Shown here: positions 8,329 to 15,945 of the stretch, in pieces
How the letters are laid out: each line of letters starts with the position of its first letter
Position numbering within the stretch: position 1 is the first letter of the stretch
Origin: Streptomyces sp. RB17
GTDB lineage: Bacteria > Actinomycetota > Actinomycetes > Streptomycetales > Streptomycetaceae
Assembly: GCF_009604455.1 (NCBI RefSeq)
Contig: NZ_WEGL01000010.1
Span: forward strand, 248,001 to 312,000
Length of the DNA stretch: 64,000 bases
Direction of reading: 5' to 3'
The notes under the pieces: model-generated
The model's database searches: none
The model's input: only the letters and a program-made list of their open reading frames with translations
Told to the model about the DNA's origin: nothing
Program-made: the position numbers and the translations under genes

Positions 8329-8940
8329 CTACGCGACCACGAGCGCATCCTCGATGAACTCTCTCACGTGCGCGAGCACTTGCTCCCGATCCGTGCCGCG
8401 CAACCCGATGGCCACATGGATGGAGAACCCGTCGAGCAGCGCACGCAACCGCGTCGCGAAGCGGTCCGCGTCCACCGGCCGGAACTCCCCGCGAGAGATC
8501 CCCTCGGCGATCAGCGCGACCAGGTCGCGATGCCAAGCACCCTCGATGGCCACCTGCCGGGCACGCGCGTCGTCGTCGGCGTTCTGCGACCGGTTCCAGA
8601 CCTCCAGCCACAGCGTCCAGTGCGGGTCGCGGTGGCCGTCGGGGACGTACAGGTCGACGTACGCGGACAGACGTTCCCGCGCGGTCCCGGGACGGGTCAG
8701 CAGTCGCCCCCGCTCGGCGCCCAACCGCCCCTCGCTCCACTCCAGGGTCCGCAGCAGCAGCTCGTCCTTGGAGCGGAAGTAGTACAGGAGATGGCCGCTG
8801 CTCATCCCGACCTCGCGGCCGAGCGCCGCCATGGTGAGCTTCTCCAGGCCGCGCTCGGCGATCATGTCCATGGCGGCGACGAGGACGTCCTCGCGGGGCG
8901 GGGCGGGGGTACGGCGGCGGGGGGACCGGTTCTCGCTCAT
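8329..8940 (-). CDS. TetR-family regulator (BetI-like C-terminal domain)
   Basis: A 203-aa DNA-binding repressor. The N-terminal helix-turn-helix is at about 17-63 (REDVLVAAMDMIAERGLEKL, then VGMSSGHLLYYFRSKDELLL). The ligand-binding half resembles the TetR_C_6/BetI group (WLEVWNRSQ, FRPVDADRFATRLRALLDGF). The ATG at 8940 shares ATGA with the stop of the upstream CxxC protein, so translation is coupled and it belongs to the urease-like/agmatine deiminase operon. BetI-type regulators often sense small cationic or amino metabolites, so agmatine or a related compound is a reasonable but unproved ligand. Likely targets are this operon and the downstream MHS transporter. Confidence 0.88.
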   Translation of the reverse strand: MSENRSPRRRTPAPPREDVLVAAMDMIAERGLEKLTMAALGREVGMSSGHLLYYFRSKDELLLRTLEWSEGRLGAERGRLLTRPGTARERLSAYVDLYVPDGHRDPHWTLWLEVWNRSQNADDDARARQVAIEGAWHRDLVALIAEGISRGEFRPVDADRFATRLRALLDGFSIHVAIGLRGTDREQVLAHVREFIEDALVVA

Positions 8941-9422
8941 GCGGGGACCGTCCGTACGGCGTCGGGCAGGAAGTGGGTCTCGTAGGGGCCGGTGCACGAG
9001 CTGAACGACGACGCCGCTCCCACCCCGCAGCCGGGACACACCCCGTCAGGTCCGTCGCCTTCCGGAAGGCTGCGGCACCCGTTCGACCGGACGTCCGCGT
9101 TGGGGGAGAGGAAGCCCCTGTCGTCGGCAGGGTGGACGACGAGCGTGTCGCGCGGCCCCGCCGACATCAGGCACCCCGGACTGTCGGGATCCAGCATGAC
9201 GGCGCCGGGGCGGGCCGCCCCCATCCACTCCGGGTCCGGATGCGGCACGTACGGCCCCCCGGACGGCTCGGGATCCACCGCGTAAGTGCCGCGTGGCACG
9301 GTCGACGGGGCCTGCCGCGCTCCGTCCTGCCCGTCGTACTCCGGACGTTCGGGCAGCTCGGGCAGCAGCCGCAGCGGCGGGCTGAGACGGCGGCCGCAGG
9401 CCGCGCACACCAGGACGTTCAC
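8937..9422 (-). CDS. Conserved hypothetical protein with terminal CxxC motifs
   Basis: A 161-aa protein without a recognised domain. It has one CxxC pair at the start (VCAACG, residues 6-9) and a second near residue 130 (VCPGCG), plus single cysteines between. These could bind one zinc ion or an iron-sulfur cluster. The middle is rich in Pro, Asp and Gly and looks loosely folded. The ATG at 9422 follows the agmatine deiminase gene by 26 bp, and its stop overlaps the TetR start by 4 bp, so it is an operon member. It could be a redox or metal-sensing accessory. I do not recognise the family and assign no function. Confidence 0.75.
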   Translation of the reverse strand: MNVLVCAACGRRLSPPLRLLPELPERPEYDGQDGARQAPSTVPRGTYAVDPEPSGGPYVPHPDPEWMGAARPGAVMLDPDSPGCLMSAGPRDTLVVHPADDRGFLSPNADVRSNGCRSLPEGDGPDGVCPGCGVGAASSFSSCTGPYETHFLPDAVRTVPA

Positions 9423-9448
9423 CCGTATGTTCTACCCGAAGCGGGCCG

Positions 9449-10492
9449 TCACCGGACCTTCGGCTGCTGCTGGGTGACGCAGTGGATGCCTCCGCCTCCG
9501 GCGAAGATCTGGCGCGCGTCCACCAGGGTCACCGTGCGCTCGGGGAAGAGCCGGCGGAAGATCCCGGCGGCGATCTCGTCGCGCGGGTCGTCGAAGCCGC
9601 ACAGCACCAGGCCGCCGTTGCAGATGTAGTGGTTGATGTAGGAGTAGTCGGCCCAGTGGCCGTCCGCCTCCAGGACGGTCGGCGCGGGCACCTCCACGAC
9701 CTCCAGGGCGCGGCCCCGGGCGTCCGTCTGGGAGCGCAGGATGCCGATGACCTCCTTGGTGACCTCGTGGTCGGGGTGGGCCGGGTCCGGCTGGGAGTGG
9801 GCCACCACGACGCCCGGCCGGGCGAAGGCGGCCACGATGTCCACGTGGCCCAGCGTTCCGAAGCCGTAGGGCGGGTAGTCGCCGGTGAGGCCCCGCGGCA
9901 GCCAGATCGCCTTCTCCGTGCCGAGGTGGGCGTGGATCTCCGCCTCGACCTGCTCCTTCGACCAGTGCGGGTTGCGCTCGGGGCCGAGCTGCACGGTCTC
10001 GGTGAGCAGCACGGTGCCCTCGCCGTCGACGTGGATCGCGCCGCCCTCGTTGACCAGCTTCGAGGCGTACGTCTTCGCGCCCGCGAGGTCGGAGACGTAC
10101 GCGGCGATCTTGGAGTCGTGCTCCCAGCGGGCCCAGTCCTGGGCTCCCCAGCCGTTGAACGTCCAGTCGACGGCGGCCAGTCCGCCCTTGCCGTCGGTCA
10201 GGAAGGTGGGGCCGATGTCCCGCATCCAGGCGTCGTCCAGGTCGCGTTCGACGGTGTCGATGTCCGGGCCGAGCAGCGCCTGTGCCTGCGCCGACTGACC
10301 GGGACCGCAGACGACCGTCACCGGCTCGAAGCGGCGGATCGCGCGGGCCGCCGAGGCCCAGGCCGCGCGGGAGGCGGCGAGGTCGTCCGGGTCGTCGAAG
10401 GTGGGGTTGGGGCCCGGCCACGCCATCCAGGTGCGCTCGTGCGGGGTCCACTCGGCGGGCATACGGAAGCCGTCGGCGGCGGGGGTGGTCAT
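9449..10492 (-). CDS. aguA: Agmatine deiminase
   Basis: A 347-aa guanidino-group modifying enzyme of the peptidyl-arginine deiminase fold. It hydrolyses agmatine to N-carbamoylputrescine and ammonia. The start RMPAEWTPHERTWMAWP, the block DDAWMRDIGPTFL, and the C-terminal catalytic loop FAGGGGIHCVTQQQP with nucleophile C338 are characteristic. Length is typical. It lies 16 bp after ureC in the same operon. The usual partner, N-carbamoylputrescine amidase (AguB), is not in the window. That leaves the ureido product without an assigned hydrolase and makes the adjacent urease-like genes candidates. Confidence 0.93.
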   Translation of the reverse strand: MTTPAADGFRMPAEWTPHERTWMAWPGPNPTFDDPDDLAASRAAWASAARAIRRFEPVTVVCGPGQSAQAQALLGPDIDTVERDLDDAWMRDIGPTFLTDGKGGLAAVDWTFNGWGAQDWARWEHDSKIAAYVSDLAGAKTYASKLVNEGGAIHVDGEGTVLLTETVQLGPERNPHWSKEQVEAEIHAHLGTEKAIWLPRGLTGDYPPYGFGTLGHVDIVAAFARPGVVVAHSQPDPAHPDHEVTKEVIGILRSQTDARGRALEVVEVPAPTVLEADGHWADYSYINHYICNGGLVLCGFDDPRDEIAAGIFRRLFPERTVTLVDARQIFAGGGGIHCVTQQQPKVR

Positions 10493-10508
10493 GTGAAATC
10501 CCTGATGA

Positions 10509-12191
10509 CTAGAGGAAGTAGAGGCGGTTGAGGGAGACCGAGTCGGCCGGTTCGGAGCGCAGCGGGTCGCCGTCGAGGGTGACCAGACCGGTGCGCTGGT
10601 CGACGTCGACCGCGCCGATCCGGGCGTTCAGCCGCAGGTCGGCCGGCCCGATGCCCCGGGTGCCGCGCACGGCGACCCTTCTGCGCCGCGTGGGCATCGT
10701 GTCGTTGCCCTGGTCCACGGCCGCCCGGGCGACGAACGCGACCGAGAGGTCGGCCGCCGTGGCGCCGTACGAGCCGAACTGCGGGCCCAGCACGAGGGGT
10801 TCGCAGGTGTCGGTGGCCGCGTTGGGGTCACCGGTCACGCCGTAGGCCGGGAAGCCGGACTTGAGGACGAGCTGCGGCTTGGCGCCGAAGTACTCCGGGC
10901 GCCACAGCACGATGTCCGCGAGCTTGCCGACCTCGATCGAGCCGACCTCGTGGGAGAGGCCGTGGGCGATGGCCGGGTTGATGGTCAGCTTGGCCATGTA
11001 GCGCAGGACACGGGCGTTGTCGTCGCCCTCGCCGTCGCCGTCCATGGGGCCCAGCTCGGTCTTCATCTTGCCGGCCATGGCGAAGGTACGGCGCACGGTC
11101 TCACCGGCCCGGCCCATGCCCTGGGCGTCGGAGGAGGTGATGCCGATCGCGCCCAGGTCGTGCAGCACGTCCTCGGCGCCCATGGTGCCGGCCCGGATGC
11201 GGTCGCGGGCCATGGCGGCGTCGCCGGGCAGGTCGGGCTTGAGGTCGTGGACGGACACGATCATGCCGTAGTGCTCGGCGACCGCGTCCCGGCCGAAGGG
11301 CAGGGTGGGGTTGGTGGAGGAGCCGATGACGTTCGGGACGCCGGCCATCTTCAGCACGTTGGGCACGTGTCCGCCGCCGCAGCCCTCGATGTGGAAGGCG
11401 TGGATGGTGCGACCCTCCAGCACCTTCAGGGTGTCCTCGACCGACAGGCACTCGTTCAGGCCGTCGCTGTGCAGGGCGACCTGGACGTCGTGCTCCTCGG
11501 CGACCCGCAGGGCCGTGTCGAGGGCGCGGGTGTGGGCGCCCATGTCCTCGTGCACCTTGAAGCCGGAGGCTCCCCCTTCAGCCAGCGCCTCCACCAGGGG
11601 CGCGGCGGAGGACGAGGAACCCCGGCCCAGGAAGCCGATGTTGACCGGCCAGGCGTCGAAGGCGTTGAAGGCGTGCCTGAGCGCCCAGGGCGAGTTGACG
11701 CCGACGCCCCAGACGGGTCCGAACTCCTGCCCGATGATCGTGGTCACGCCGGAGGCGAGGGAGGCCTCCATGATGCGCGGCGACAGCAGGTGGACGTGGG
11801 TGTCGACGGCACCGGCGGTGGCGATCAGCCCCTCGCCGGAGACGATGGAGGTGCCGGTGCCGACGACGACGTCCACGCCGTCGAGGGTGTCCGGGTTGCC
11901 GGCCCGCCCGATGGCGCAGATGCGCCCCTCGCGGATGCCGATCGACACCTTGCGGATGCCCTGCACCGGGTCGATCACCACGACGTTGCTGATCACGACG
12001 TCACACGTGGCGCGGACGGCGGCGGCCTTCAGGTGCAGTCCGTCGCGGGCGGTCTTGCCGAAGCCGGCCAGGAACTCGTCGCCGTGGCGCTGGGAGTCGG
12101 ACTCGACCCGGACGGTGAGCCCGGAGTCGCCGAGGCGGATGCGGTCACCGGCGCGCGGGCCGTGGGTGGCGGCGTACTCGTAGGGGTTCAT
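10509..12191 (-). CDS. ureC: Divergent urease alpha subunit (UreC-like amidohydrolase)
   Basis: A 560-aa metal-dependent amidohydrolase of the urease alpha family. The dinickel ligands are present: H132 and H134 (DTHVHLL), carbamylatable K212 (GFKVHEDMG), H241 (ALHSDGLNE), H267 (FHIEG) and D355 (SSDAQGMGR). The mobile flap differs from canonical ureases. The usual cysteine-histidine-histidine is V314-H315-D316 (MIVSVHDL), and the substrate loop after GVTTIIG is shortened to QEFGPVWGVGVNSPW. The arginine of DRIRAGT remains. The ATG at 12191 overlaps the ureAB stop (ATGA). No accessory genes (ureDEFG) are nearby, so nickel loading would need another locus. It may be a second urease or a related ureido hydrolase. 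Confidence 0.9.
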   Translation of the reverse strand: MNPYEYAATHGPRAGDRIRLGDSGLTVRVESDSQRHGDEFLAGFGKTARDGLHLKAAAVRATCDVVISNVVVIDPVQGIRKVSIGIREGRICAIGRAGNPDTLDGVDVVVGTGTSIVSGEGLIATAGAVDTHVHLLSPRIMEASLASGVTTIIGQEFGPVWGVGVNSPWALRHAFNAFDAWPVNIGFLGRGSSSSAAPLVEALAEGGASGFKVHEDMGAHTRALDTALRVAEEHDVQVALHSDGLNECLSVEDTLKVLEGRTIHAFHIEGCGGGHVPNVLKMAGVPNVIGSSTNPTLPFGRDAVAEHYGMIVSVHDLKPDLPGDAAMARDRIRAGTMGAEDVLHDLGAIGITSSDAQGMGRAGETVRRTFAMAGKMKTELGPMDGDGEGDDNARVLRYMAKLTINPAIAHGLSHEVGSIEVGKLADIVLWRPEYFGAKPQLVLKSGFPAYGVTGDPNAATDTCEPLVLGPQFGSYGATAADLSVAFVARAAVDQGNDTMPTRRRRVAVRGTRGIGPADLRLNARIGAVDVDQRTGLVTLDGDPLRSEPADSVSLNRLYFL

Positions 12192-12871
12192 CGGTTCTCC
12201 GTTCCCAGGTATCCGCAGGCCGCGGCCCTGCGCAGGGCCTCCTCCCGCGCGCCGGGCGCGTCCAGCGGCCCGTCGACCAGCCCGGCGAAGCCGATCGCGA
12301 TGCGGTCGCCGCCGATCGGCACCAGGCCCACCTCGACGCTCTCGCCGGGGCCGAAGCGCATCGAGGAGCCCGCGGGAACGGCGAGGCGCATCCCGTAGGC
12401 CTTCTCCCGCGCGAAGTCCAGCCGCGGGTTGGCCTCGAAGAAGTGGAAGTGGGAGGTGACGGAGACCGGCACGGTCGCCGTGTTGGTGACCCGGAGCCGC
12501 ATGACCGCCTCCGGCTCGGCGTGCCCGGGCGCCGGGAGCAGAGCGCCGGGTGCCCGCTCGCCGAGGCCGCCGCCGATGGGGTCGGAGACCACCGCGAGCC
12601 GGGAGCCGTCGTCGAAGACCGCCTCGACCATCACCTCGGTGACGACGTCGGCGACGCCCGGCAGCACGTCCTCGGGGCCGAGCACGGAGCGGGCCGCCTC
12701 GATGGCCTCAGCGAGCCGCCTACCGTCCCGTGCCGCCTCGCACACGGTGTCCGCGATCAGCGCGGTCGCCTCCGGCACGTTCAGCTTCAGGCCGCGCGCC
12801 CGACGGGCCCGGGCCAGCTCGGCGGCCCCGAAGAGCAGCAGCCGGTCACGCTCCGTAGGGGTCAGTCTCAC
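12188..12871 (-). CDS. ureA: Urease gamma/beta fusion subunit (UreAB)
   Basis: A 227-aa fusion of the two small urease subunits. Residues 1-100 are UreA-like (MRLTPTERDRLLLFGAAELA, then GRRLAEAIEAARSVLGPEDV). Residues 101-210 are UreB-like (RLRVTNTATVPVSVTSHFHF, then FEANPRLDFAREKAYGMRLA and PAGSSMRFGPGESVEV). Such fusions are known in several bacteria, including Helicobacter. In streptomycetes this fused form occurs in addition to a complete urease cluster elsewhere. It is the first gene of the operon and is translationally coupled to ureC. A GGAGGTG site precedes the ATG. Its promoter lies in the divergent region shared with the NCS1 permease. Confidence 0.9.
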   Translation of the reverse strand: MRLTPTERDRLLLFGAAELARARRARGLKLNVPEATALIADTVCEAARDGRRLAEAIEAARSVLGPEDVLPGVADVVTEVMVEAVFDDGSRLAVVSDPIGGGLGERAPGALLPAPGHAEPEAVMRLRVTNTATVPVSVTSHFHFFEANPRLDFAREKAYGMRLAVPAGSSMRFGPGESVEVGLVPIGGDRIAIGFAGLVDGPLDAPGAREEALRRAAACGYLGTENR

Positions 12872-12898
12872 GACGCGGCACCTCCTTGTCTTCCCTGC

Positions 12899-12985
12899 TT
12901 TAGAACATCACTCTAAACACGGAATTCATGAAACGGAAGCATTGACCCCGGACAAGGCTTCACGTCACATTGAACGTCGCTCAAA
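12899..12985. promoter_or_regulatory. Two copies of a candidate operator between ureAB and the NCS1 permease
   Basis: Copy 1 (12899-12917) is a perfect inverted repeat TTTAGA-7 nt-TCTAAA. Copy 2 (12970-12984) is TTGA-7 nt-TCAA. Aligned over 16 bp they agree at 12 positions, with the common core GAACRTCRCTC. The copies start 69-70 bp apart and flank the probable promoters of both divergent genes, which suggests one dimeric regulator acting on both, perhaps with looping. I checked for GlnR-type boxes with the expected spacing and found none convincing. Confidence 0.5.
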
Positions 12986-13016
12986 CCGAACCGGCAGGAG
13001 TCGAAGGAGACCAGCC

Positions 13017-14450
13017 ATGCCGATAGAACAGCGCGGAGTCGACACCATCCCGGACGAGGAGCGGACCAGCGGTCCGCGCGACCTCGTCTCGATCCTGCTC
13101 GGCTCCAACCTCTGCCTCGGGGTGATCATCTTCGGCTGGCTGCCCCCGTCCTTCGGACTCGGCTGGTGGGCGTCGGTCACCTCGATCGTGGCGGGCACGG
13201 TCGTCGGTACGGCGGTGACGGCACCGCTGGCCCTCATCTCCCTGCGCACCGCGACCAACCTCTCCACCTCCTCCGGCGCCCAGTTCGGCGTCCGGGGCCG
13301 GCTGGTCGGCTCGGTCGTCGGCCTGCTGCTCGCCCTCGGCTACACGGCGCTGACGGTGTGGATCGGCGGCGACGTGATGATCGGCGTGCTGGGCCGGATG
13401 TTCGGGCTGCCCGAGGACGGGGCGTCGTACGCCGTGGTCTACGCGCTGCTCGCCGGTGCCACGGTCGCGGGCGCGGTGTACGGCTACCGGGTACTGCTGA
13501 ACATGTCCAAGGTGCTGTCCATCGGCATGACCGTCCTGCTGGTGCTCGGCGTCTTCGCCTACGCCCCGCACTTCACCACCGCCGCGCTGCCCCAGACGGG
13601 CGGCTATCTGCTCGGCTCCTTCTGGCCGACCTGGTTCCTGTCCGCCGTGGCCGCCGGCCTGTCCGGCCCGATCGCCTTCATCACCCTGCTCGGCGACTAC
13701 ACCCGCTACATCTCCCCCGCCCGGCACTCCAACCGCCGTGTCCTGCGGGCCACTTGGCTGGGCCTGACCCTGGGCCTGCTGGTGCCGCAGCTGTTCGGCA
13801 CCTTCACGGCGTACGGCGCCCACGCGGCGCTCGACTACGCCGGTCCGCTGGTGGCGGCCTCCCCGTCCTGGTACCTGATCCCGCTGCTGCTGTCCGCCTC
13901 GGCCGGCTCGGTCGGCAACGCCGGTCTGATGCTGTACTCCATGGGCCTCGACCTGGACGCCATCCTGCCCAGGGCGTCCCGCGCCCGCGCCACCTACACG
14001 GTCGCGATCGTCGCCACGGCCTGTGTCTTCGTCGGCCACTACGCCTGGAACGCCCAGTCCGCGATGACGTCCTTCGTCCTCCTCCTCACCGCCATCGGCA
14101 CCCCGTGGGCCGTGATCACCCTCATCGGCTTCGCCCGCTGCCGGGGTGTGTACGACGCCGACGCCCTGCAGGTCTTCAACCGCCGCTCGCGGGGCGGGAT
14201 CTACTGGTACCGGGCCGGCTGGAACATCCGGGCGACCGTCTCCTGGGCGCTGGGCGCCGGCGTCGGCCTGCTGGCCGTGTCCCTGCCGTCGTACCAGGGC
14301 CCGCTGCTGCACCTGACCGGCGGCGTCGACTGCAGCTTCCTGCTGTCGGGCGCGGTCGGCGGCGTGATCCACCTGGCCCTCACGACCCGGACGGCACCGG
14401 CCCGCGCCGAGGCCGCACAGGAACCGGTCGGCGCGGAGAGCCGGGGCTAG
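13017..14450 (+). CDS. NCS1-family nucleobase/ureide permease
   Basis: A 477-aa inner-membrane permease of the nucleobase:cation symporter-1 family (cytosine, purine, allantoin or hydantoin importers). Twelve hydrophobic segments are visible, with family motifs GSNLCLGVIIFGWLPPSFGL in TM1, SSGAQFGVRGRL in the first loop and LLGDYTRYISPARHSNRRV near the middle. The ATG at 13017 has a GAAGGAGA site at 9 nt. It diverges from the urease-like operon and shares its candidate operator. Uptake of a ureide or nucleobase would therefore fit the neighbouring ureido chemistry, but the substrate cannot be read. Its TAG stop codon lies in the CTAG that borders a MITE-like insertion. Confidence 0.9.
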   Translation: MPIEQRGVDTIPDEERTSGPRDLVSILLGSNLCLGVIIFGWLPPSFGLGWWASVTSIVAGTVVGTAVTAPLALISLRTATNLSTSSGAQFGVRGRLVGSVVGLLLALGYTALTVWIGGDVMIGVLGRMFGLPEDGASYAVVYALLAGATVAGAVYGYRVLLNMSKVLSIGMTVLLVLGVFAYAPHFTTAALPQTGGYLLGSFWPTWFLSAVAAGLSGPIAFITLLGDYTRYISPARHSNRRVLRATWLGLTLGLLVPQLFGTFTAYGAHAALDYAGPLVAASPSWYLIPLLLSASAGSVGNAGLMLYSMGLDLDAILPRASRARATYTVAIVATACVFVGHYAWNAQSAMTSFVLLLTAIGTPWAVITLIGFARCRGVYDADALQVFNRRSRGGIYWYRAGWNIRATVSWALGAGVGLLAVSLPSYQGPLLHLTGGVDCSFLLSGAVGGVIHLALTTRTAPARAEAAQEPVGAESRG

Positions 14451-14588
14451 GTCCTGTCGTCGAACTCCCGTCGTCCGCCCCGAGGGCGTGCCTCGCGCCC
14501 GCCGCGGAGCGGCCATGTACGTCGAAGGTGCGTGCTCTGGGGTCCCCCGGCCGAAGGCTGGGGGAGGGAGTCCGACGACAGGACCTAG
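14447..14588. mobile_element. MITE-like element with CTAG target duplication
   Basis: A 134-bp non-coding element (14451-14584) has 19-bp terminal inverted repeats, GTCCTGTCGTCGAACTCCC on the left and its inverse with one mismatch at 14566-14584. It is flanked by CTAG on both sides (14447-14450 and 14585-14588), consistent with a 4-bp target duplication. There is no reading frame for a transposase. An inner near-palindrome (TCCCCCGGCC...GGCTGGGGGA) adds secondary structure. CTAG-type duplications are known for some IS5-family elements, so this is probably a non-autonomous derivative. Confidence 0.75.
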
Positions 14589-14592
14589 GGAG

Positions 14593-15912
14593 TCACCCCA
14601 CCTCCAGACCCGGCAGGAAGTGGTCCGCGCCGAAGGCCGGCTTCAGGTCGGTGAACCAGGTCGCGCCCTCGTCGTGCGCGGCGAAGAACGGCCGGTCCAC
14701 CAGTTCGGGGTCGCGGGCCTGGATGAGGTGGAGGACGAAGACCTTCTCGCCCGCCACCTCGGCGACGCCGTCCACGCAGACCTTGCCCGGCATCGCCGAC
14801 ATCACCGGTCCGCGCACCGTGCGGGCGAGCCCGGAGACCCGGGCGTAGGCGTCACGGAAGATCGCGTGGCCGCGGGCCAGCGGCACCCCGAAGTAGCCCT
14901 GCGGGCCGGTGTCCCGCTCCACGAACTGGTAGTACGGCACCGCCCCCAGTGTGGTCGTCTCCTCCCAGAGCTCCGCCCATGCCTCGGCGCTGTCGTTGAT
15001 CCCGGCGACCAGCGGGCCCTGGCAGCGGATCACGGCGCCGGTGTCCCGCACCCGTCTCATCGCCTCTCGCACCGCCGGCGGGCGCAGTTCCTGCGGGTGC
15101 GTGAAGTGGGCCATGAGCGCCAGGTGGCGGCCGCTTGCCACGACCTTCTCGAAGAGCCGCAGCAGATCGTCGGCGTCCCGGTCGGTCAGGAAGCGGTACG
15201 GCCAGAAGGCGAGCGCCTTGGTGCCGATCCGGACCGAGCGGACGGTGTCGATGCCGAGCAGCGGCTCCACATAGCGGCGCAGCACCTCGGTGCTCATCAC
15301 CAGCGGGTCGCCGCCGGTGATGAGCGTGCTGCTCACCTCCGGGTGGGCACGCAGATAGGCGCTGGTGGCGGCGATGTCGTCGGTGGCGATACGCAGCTCG
15401 GACTCGCCGACGAACTGCGGCCAGCGGAAGCAGTAGGTGCAGTAGGCATGGCAGGTCTGGCCCTGCCGCGGGAAGATCAGCACCGTCTCGGGGTACTTGT
15501 GCTGAAGCCCCGTCAGACGGCGGCCCTCGTGCACGGGGACGTTGGCGTCGAGCTGGCCGGAGGGATGCGGGTTGAGCCGCATCCGGATCTCGTGCGCGGC
15601 GCGCCGGACCTCGGCGGCCGGCGCGTCCTGGGCGAGCAGGTCCGCCATCCGGCGCAGTTCGGGCGCGGGCAGCATGCCGCTCTGCGGGAAGGTCAGCCGG
15701 AAGACGGGGTCCTCCGGGACGGCCGACCAGTCGATCAGTTCGTCCACCACGTAGGAGTTCGTACGGAAGGGCAGGACCGCCGACACAGCCCGCAGTGCGA
15801 GCCGCTCGGCGGGCGGCAGGGACACCCGGTCCAGCAGTCCGTCCAGGTCACGGGGGGTGAAGGCGCGATACCGGGGTCTCGCGTGCAAAGCGGGGTGGAG
15901 CGCTGAACTCAT
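14593..15912 (-). CDS. KamA-family radical SAM protein (lysine 2,3-aminomutase-like)
   Basis: A 439-aa radical S-adenosylmethionine enzyme related to lysine 2,3-aminomutase. The 4Fe-4S cluster cysteines are C154, C158 and C161 in CHAYCTYC, preceded by FPRQGQT. STLITGGDPLVM is the SAM-contacting region of this family. A lysine in SAMPGKV near residue 370 occupies the place of the PLP-binding lysine. True aminomutases convert L-lysine to beta-lysine, but substrate residues vary and actinobacterial KamA-like proteins are mostly uncharacterised. The ATG at 15912 has no strong ribosome-binding site. The gene converges with the NCS1 permease and is separated from it by the MITE-like element. Confidence 0.87.
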   Translation of the reverse strand: MSSALHPALHARPRYRAFTPRDLDGLLDRVSLPPAERLALRAVSAVLPFRTNSYVVDELIDWSAVPEDPVFRLTFPQSGMLPAPELRRMADLLAQDAPAAEVRRAAHEIRMRLNPHPSGQLDANVPVHEGRRLTGLQHKYPETVLIFPRQGQTCHAYCTYCFRWPQFVGESELRIATDDIAATSAYLRAHPEVSSTLITGGDPLVMSTEVLRRYVEPLLGIDTVRSVRIGTKALAFWPYRFLTDRDADDLLRLFEKVVASGRHLALMAHFTHPQELRPPAVREAMRRVRDTGAVIRCQGPLVAGINDSAEAWAELWEETTTLGAVPYYQFVERDTGPQGYFGVPLARGHAIFRDAYARVSGLARTVRGPVMSAMPGKVCVDGVAEVAGEKVFVLHLIQARDPELVDRPFFAAHDEGATWFTDLKPAFGADHFLPGLEVG

Positions 15913-15945
15913 CTGTGCCAGTGCCTCAATTCTGTGCCGGGTCCG

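Noticed and set aside
4642..8985. 1447-aa plus-strand reading frame
   Set aside because: It is antisense to cimA, the MHS transporter and the TetR gene, all with clear family motifs. The translation is Gly/Arg/Asp/Val-rich with no domain, the usual shadow frame of high-GC genes.
12872..13016. GlnR binding boxes upstream of the urease-like operon
   Set aside because: Fragments such as GTCAC and GAAAC occur, but not with the 11-bp phasing expected for GlnR sites.
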